DNA of 16,507 nt, taken from positions 1 to 16,507 of the forward strand of contig DATKZB010000143.1 in assembly GCA_035528235.1 (NCBI GenBank). The letters are read 5' to 3'. Positions 14,514 to 16,507 of this stretch are shown piece after piece; within the stretch, counting starts at the first letter, position 1, and every line of letters begins with the position of its first letter. This DNA is from DATKZB01 sp035528235 (GTDB lineage: Bacteria; Planctomycetota; Phycisphaerae; FEN-1346). The notes beneath the pieces are model-generated. The model was not told where the DNA came from. It did no database searches and saw nothing but the letters and a program-made list of their open reading frames with translations. The position numbers and the translations under genes were made by a program.

Positions 14514-14535
14514 CGTGGTCTGACTTCGAGTGTGT

Positions 14536-14611
14536 GCGCGGCGGGTCCCCGTACCCGCCGCGCTGGAGGCGCGATGAGGGGTTATCGCGGTGGGTGCGGG
14601 GATCCACCGCG
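14536..14611. repeat. Two-hairpin palindromic repeat
   Basis: First hairpin: GCGCGGCGGGT (14536-14546) with ACCCGCCGCGC (14553-14563), loop CCCCGT. Second: CGCGGTGGGT (14586-14595) with ATCCACCGCG (14602-14611), loop GCGGGG and one G-U pair. Order and spacing match the copy at 4558-4635. It fills most of the 126-base spacer before the HAD gene. Confidence 0.75.
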
Positions 14612-14639
14612 CAAAGACCTAATCCTGAGGCGGTCCAGC

Positions 14640-15458
14640 ATGACTCGCGATAGCGGTCCCATCGAGATCATTCACCCGCCGGAAGGACGCCGGTTCCGGT
14701 TCGTCCTGTTCGACTTCGACGGCACGGTGTCGCTCTTTCGCGAGGGGTGGCAGGGCGTCATCATCCCGATGATGGTCGAGACGCTCGCGCCCCTGGCCGC
14801 GGGCCTCGACCGCGACGCCGTCACGCGCCTGGTGACCGACGACATCGTTCGCACCACGGGCCTGCCGACGATCGTCCAGATGATGGGCCTAGCCGACCGC
14901 GTGAAGGAGTTCGGCGGCACGCCGCGCGATCCCGGGGCGTACAAGACGGAGTACCTGCGGCGGCTTCATGAGCGCATCCGCGGCCGCCTGGAGGCGGTGG
15001 CCTCCGGCACCACGCAGCGCGATGCCATGCTGTTGGCCGGCGCGCGGGTGTTTCTGGAAGCCCTGTCCGATCGCGACCTCGTGCTGTGCCTGGCGTCGGG
15101 CACCGACGAACCGGACGTGCGAGAGGAGGCCCGGCTGCTCGACGTCGTCCGCTATTTCGGCCCGCACGTTTACGGCGCCCGCGACGATTACGAGGCCTCC
15201 AGCAAGAGCAGCGTCATCGGCCGGATGCTGGCCGAGAACCGGATTGAGGGCCGCGACCTGCTGGTCTTCGGCGACGGGTTTGTCGAGATCGCCAATGGCA
15301 AGGAGGTCGGCGGTTACGCCGTGGCGGTGGCCAGCGACGAGGTGGCCGGCGGCGGACGCGTCGACGAGTGGAAACGCGAGCGGCTCCTCGGCGCCGGGGC
15401 CGACATGGTCATCCCCGACTTCGCCTGCCACGCCGAACTGCTTCGCCTCCTCTTTTGA
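14640..15458 (+). CDS. HAD-superfamily phosphatase
   Basis: Haloacid dehalogenase-type phosphatases hydrolyse small phosphate esters through an aspartyl-phosphate. The 272-residue product has all four motifs: I, LFDFDGTVS (D25 nucleophile, D27); II, CLASGTD (S153); III, the lysine in SSKSSVIG (K189); IV, VFGDGFVEI (D212). A helical cap (about 35-145) between motifs I and II resembles the phosphoglycolate phosphatase-like subgroup. The ATG at 14640 follows TGAGG at nine bases. The frame is open upstream to 14532, but that part is the palindromic repeat and is not counted as coding. With the downstream RfaE-like kinase it could act on sugar phosphates, for instance as a GmhB-like step, but the substrate cannot be read from sequence. 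Confidence 0.88.
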   Translation: MTRDSGPIEIIHPPEGRRFRFVLFDFDGTVSLFREGWQGVIIPMMVETLAPLAAGLDRDAVTRLVTDDIVRTTGLPTIVQMMGLADRVKEFGGTPRDPGAYKTEYLRRLHERIRGRLEAVASGTTQRDAMLLAGARVFLEALSDRDLVLCLASGTDEPDVREEARLLDVVRYFGPHVYGARDDYEASSKSSVIGRMLAENRIEGRDLLVFGDGFVEIANGKEVGGYAVAVASDEVAGGGRVDEWKRERLLGAGADMVIPDFACHAELLRLLF

Positions 15459-15478
15459 CGCCCTCGCACCATCCCTTA

Positions 15479-15502
15479 GCCCCCGGTGAATACACCGGGG
15501 GC
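15479..15502. terminator. Strong hairpin after the HAD gene
   Basis: GCCCCCGGTG (15479-15488) and CACCGGGGGC (15493-15502) form a perfect 10-bp stem around AATA, 20 bases after the HAD stop. There is no T-run. Position and stability suggest a terminator or 3' end stabiliser, which would separate the kinase gene transcriptionally. Confidence 0.55.
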
Positions 15503-15620
15503 ATCGCGCCGTGGGGGCCTGGGTTCGCGCGAGGCCATTTGAAATGTCCCCGCCCAGTTGTTACAGTGGCGGCCGTGCGCGGTAACACGCCGCGATAGAG
15601 CGGGTTGAGACGGGGTGTTT

Positions 15621-15696
15621 GCGCGGTGGGTGCCCGTACCCACCGCGCCACCACGGGATTGGACAGCGAACGCGGCGGGTGCGGGGACCCGCCGCG
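15621..15696. repeat. Two-hairpin palindromic repeat, arms in swapped order
   Basis: First hairpin: GCGCGGTGGGT (15621-15631) with ACCCACCGCGC (15638-15648). Second: CGCGGCGGGT (15671-15680) with ACCCGCCGCG (15687-15696). The GGT and GGC versions come in the opposite order to the copies at 4558 and 14536, as if this copy were inverted. It lies between the HAD and kinase genes, a 283-base spacer in which I see no gene. Confidence 0.75.
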
Positions 15697-15741
15697 CACA
15701 CGGATGGGGTTTGACCGCGCTTGCGGTCGGGGCCAGACACC

Positions 15742-16507
15742 ATGACGCCGAAACGTTTCCAGACCATCACGTCGCGTTACGCGGACCTGCGGGTCGTCCT
15801 GGTCGGCGACATCGCCCTGGACCGGTACCTGGAGATCGACCCGGCCCTGGCCGAGACCAGCATCGAGACGGGCCTCGCGGTCCACAACGTGGTCCGCGTG
15901 CGGCCGCAGCCGGGCGCGGGGGGCAACGTGCTGGCGAACCTGGCGGCCCTGCGGCCGAGGCACCTGGCGGCCGTCGGTTTCTCGGGCGACGATGGCGAGG
16001 GCATGGAACTGCGGCGGGCGCTCGTGGACATGGGCGTCGACGTCGCGCACTTCCCGGCCCGGGCCGACCGCATGACCTTCGTCTACACCAAGCCGCTGCG
16101 GATGCACGCCGACGGGCCGCCCGAGGAATTCAGCCGCCTGGACCTCCGCAGCCGCACGCCCACGCCGGCGCCGCTCGAAGACGAGATCATCGGCAGCCTG
16201 GGCGCCGCCGTGGCGGAAGCCGACGTCGTGGTCGCGATGGACCAGGTGCCTGAACCGGCCAACGGCGTCCTGACGCGCCGCGTCAAGACCGAACTGGCCG
16301 CCCTGGCGCGGGCGTATCCCGGGAAGGTCTTCATCGCCGACAGCCGCACGTGCATCGGCGACTTCGCGGGCGTGCACATCAAGGTCAACGCGTCGGAACT
16401 GGCGCGCCACTTCGGCGTGGCCGAGCAGGGGGCCGACCTGCCGGCCCTGGCGGCGCGATGGTCGGGGGAACTTGGCCGGAGCGTTTTCGTGACGCTGGGC
16501 GAGCGCG
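15742..16507 (+). CDS. PfkB-family sugar kinase, RfaE/HldE-like, truncated by window edge
   Basis: PfkB (ribokinase-like) enzymes phosphorylate sugars or sugar phosphates. The RfaE/HldE branch makes heptose bisphosphate for envelope glycans. The visible 255 residues start MTPKRFQTITSRYADLRVVLVGDIALDRY, with the N-terminal GDxxxDR strand. They continue through a substrate-lid stretch, GAGGNVLANLAAL (58-70), AVGFSGDDGEG (76-86), VVVAMDQVPEP, VFIADSRTC and IKVNASELARHF. The catalytic GAGD motif would lie just past the window, so activity cannot be judged. The ATG at 15742 has only a weak purine-rich upstream stretch. The order phosphatase then kinase suggests a sugar-phosphate pathway, perhaps heptose-like, but this is inference. 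Confidence 0.85.
   Translation, partial: MTPKRFQTITSRYADLRVVLVGDIALDRYLEIDPALAETSIETGLAVHNVVRVRPQPGAGGNVLANLAALRPRHLAAVGFSGDDGEGMELRRALVDMGVDVAHFPARADRMTFVYTKPLRMHADGPPEEFSRLDLRSRTPTPAPLEDEIIGSLGAAVAEADVVVAMDQVPEPANGVLTRRVKTELAALARAYPGKVFIADSRTCIGDFAGVHIKVNASELARHFGVAEQGADLPALAARWSGELGRSVFVTLGER

Noticed and set aside
14532..14639. N-terminal extension of the HAD protein
   Set aside because: The extra codons lie in the palindromic repeat, and a TGAGG with normal spacing precedes the ATG at 14640.

Overview
This is a high-GC window carrying about a dozen genes on both strands. Most of the sequence is chromosomal housekeeping DNA, with one insertion sequence and many palindromic intergenic repeats. 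The gene set suggests a Planctomycetota member, perhaps Phycisphaerae-like: a three-domain NifU with NifS but no nitrogenase genes, a small PilZ protein, signal-peptide leucine-rich-repeat proteins, a deoxyhypusine-synthase-like protein and an RfaE-like sugar kinase. That placement is an inference from gene style only, not a database result.

Layout. 70-1559 (minus): cysteine synthase followed by nucleoside diphosphate kinase, behind a good sigma70-type promoter. 1896-2237 (plus): a small PilZ protein. 2392-5210 (plus): a promoter, then nifU and nifS 14 bases apart, a repeat block, and a ferritin-like diiron protein. This is an iron, sulfur and oxygen-defence group. 5262-8947 (minus): two paralogous secreted leucine-rich-repeat proteins, each ending in a Cys / membrane helix / Arg-cluster tail. 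A CPBP intramembrane protease gene overlaps the end of one of them. 9071-10683: a MITE-like palindromic repeat interrupted by an IS110-family element. 10808-13345 (minus): glycogen phosphorylase. 13539 to the end (plus): a deoxyhypusine-synthase-like protein, a HAD phosphatase and a truncated PfkB/RfaE-like kinase, separated by palindromic repeats.

The most striking content is the IS110-family element (about 9213-10674). Its right non-coding end can be folded into two stem / internal loop / UUCG-hairpin modules. The loop strands of the first match the two sides of the insertion site, and those of the second match the element's own ends. This is the expected layout of a bridge RNA (seekRNA) placed downstream of the recombinase. 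Joining the two ends through a single CAG core would create TTGACG-N17-TAGCAT, an apparent circle-junction promoter that independently supports the boundaries.

The second point of interest is the pairing of the leucine-rich-repeat proteins with the CPBP protease. The shared CLGSGWIL motif, hydrophobic helix and Arg cluster resemble the tripartite C-terminal sorting signals handled by CPBP proteases of the myxosortase type, so this may be a dedicated cargo and protease pair.

Third, a family of short palindromes occurs in at least four places. Stem arms differ between copies but the changes are compensated on the other arm. In one place the palindromes have become the coding sequence for the C-terminal tail of a protein. 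All statements come from reading the sequence; no alignment, folding or database search was run.
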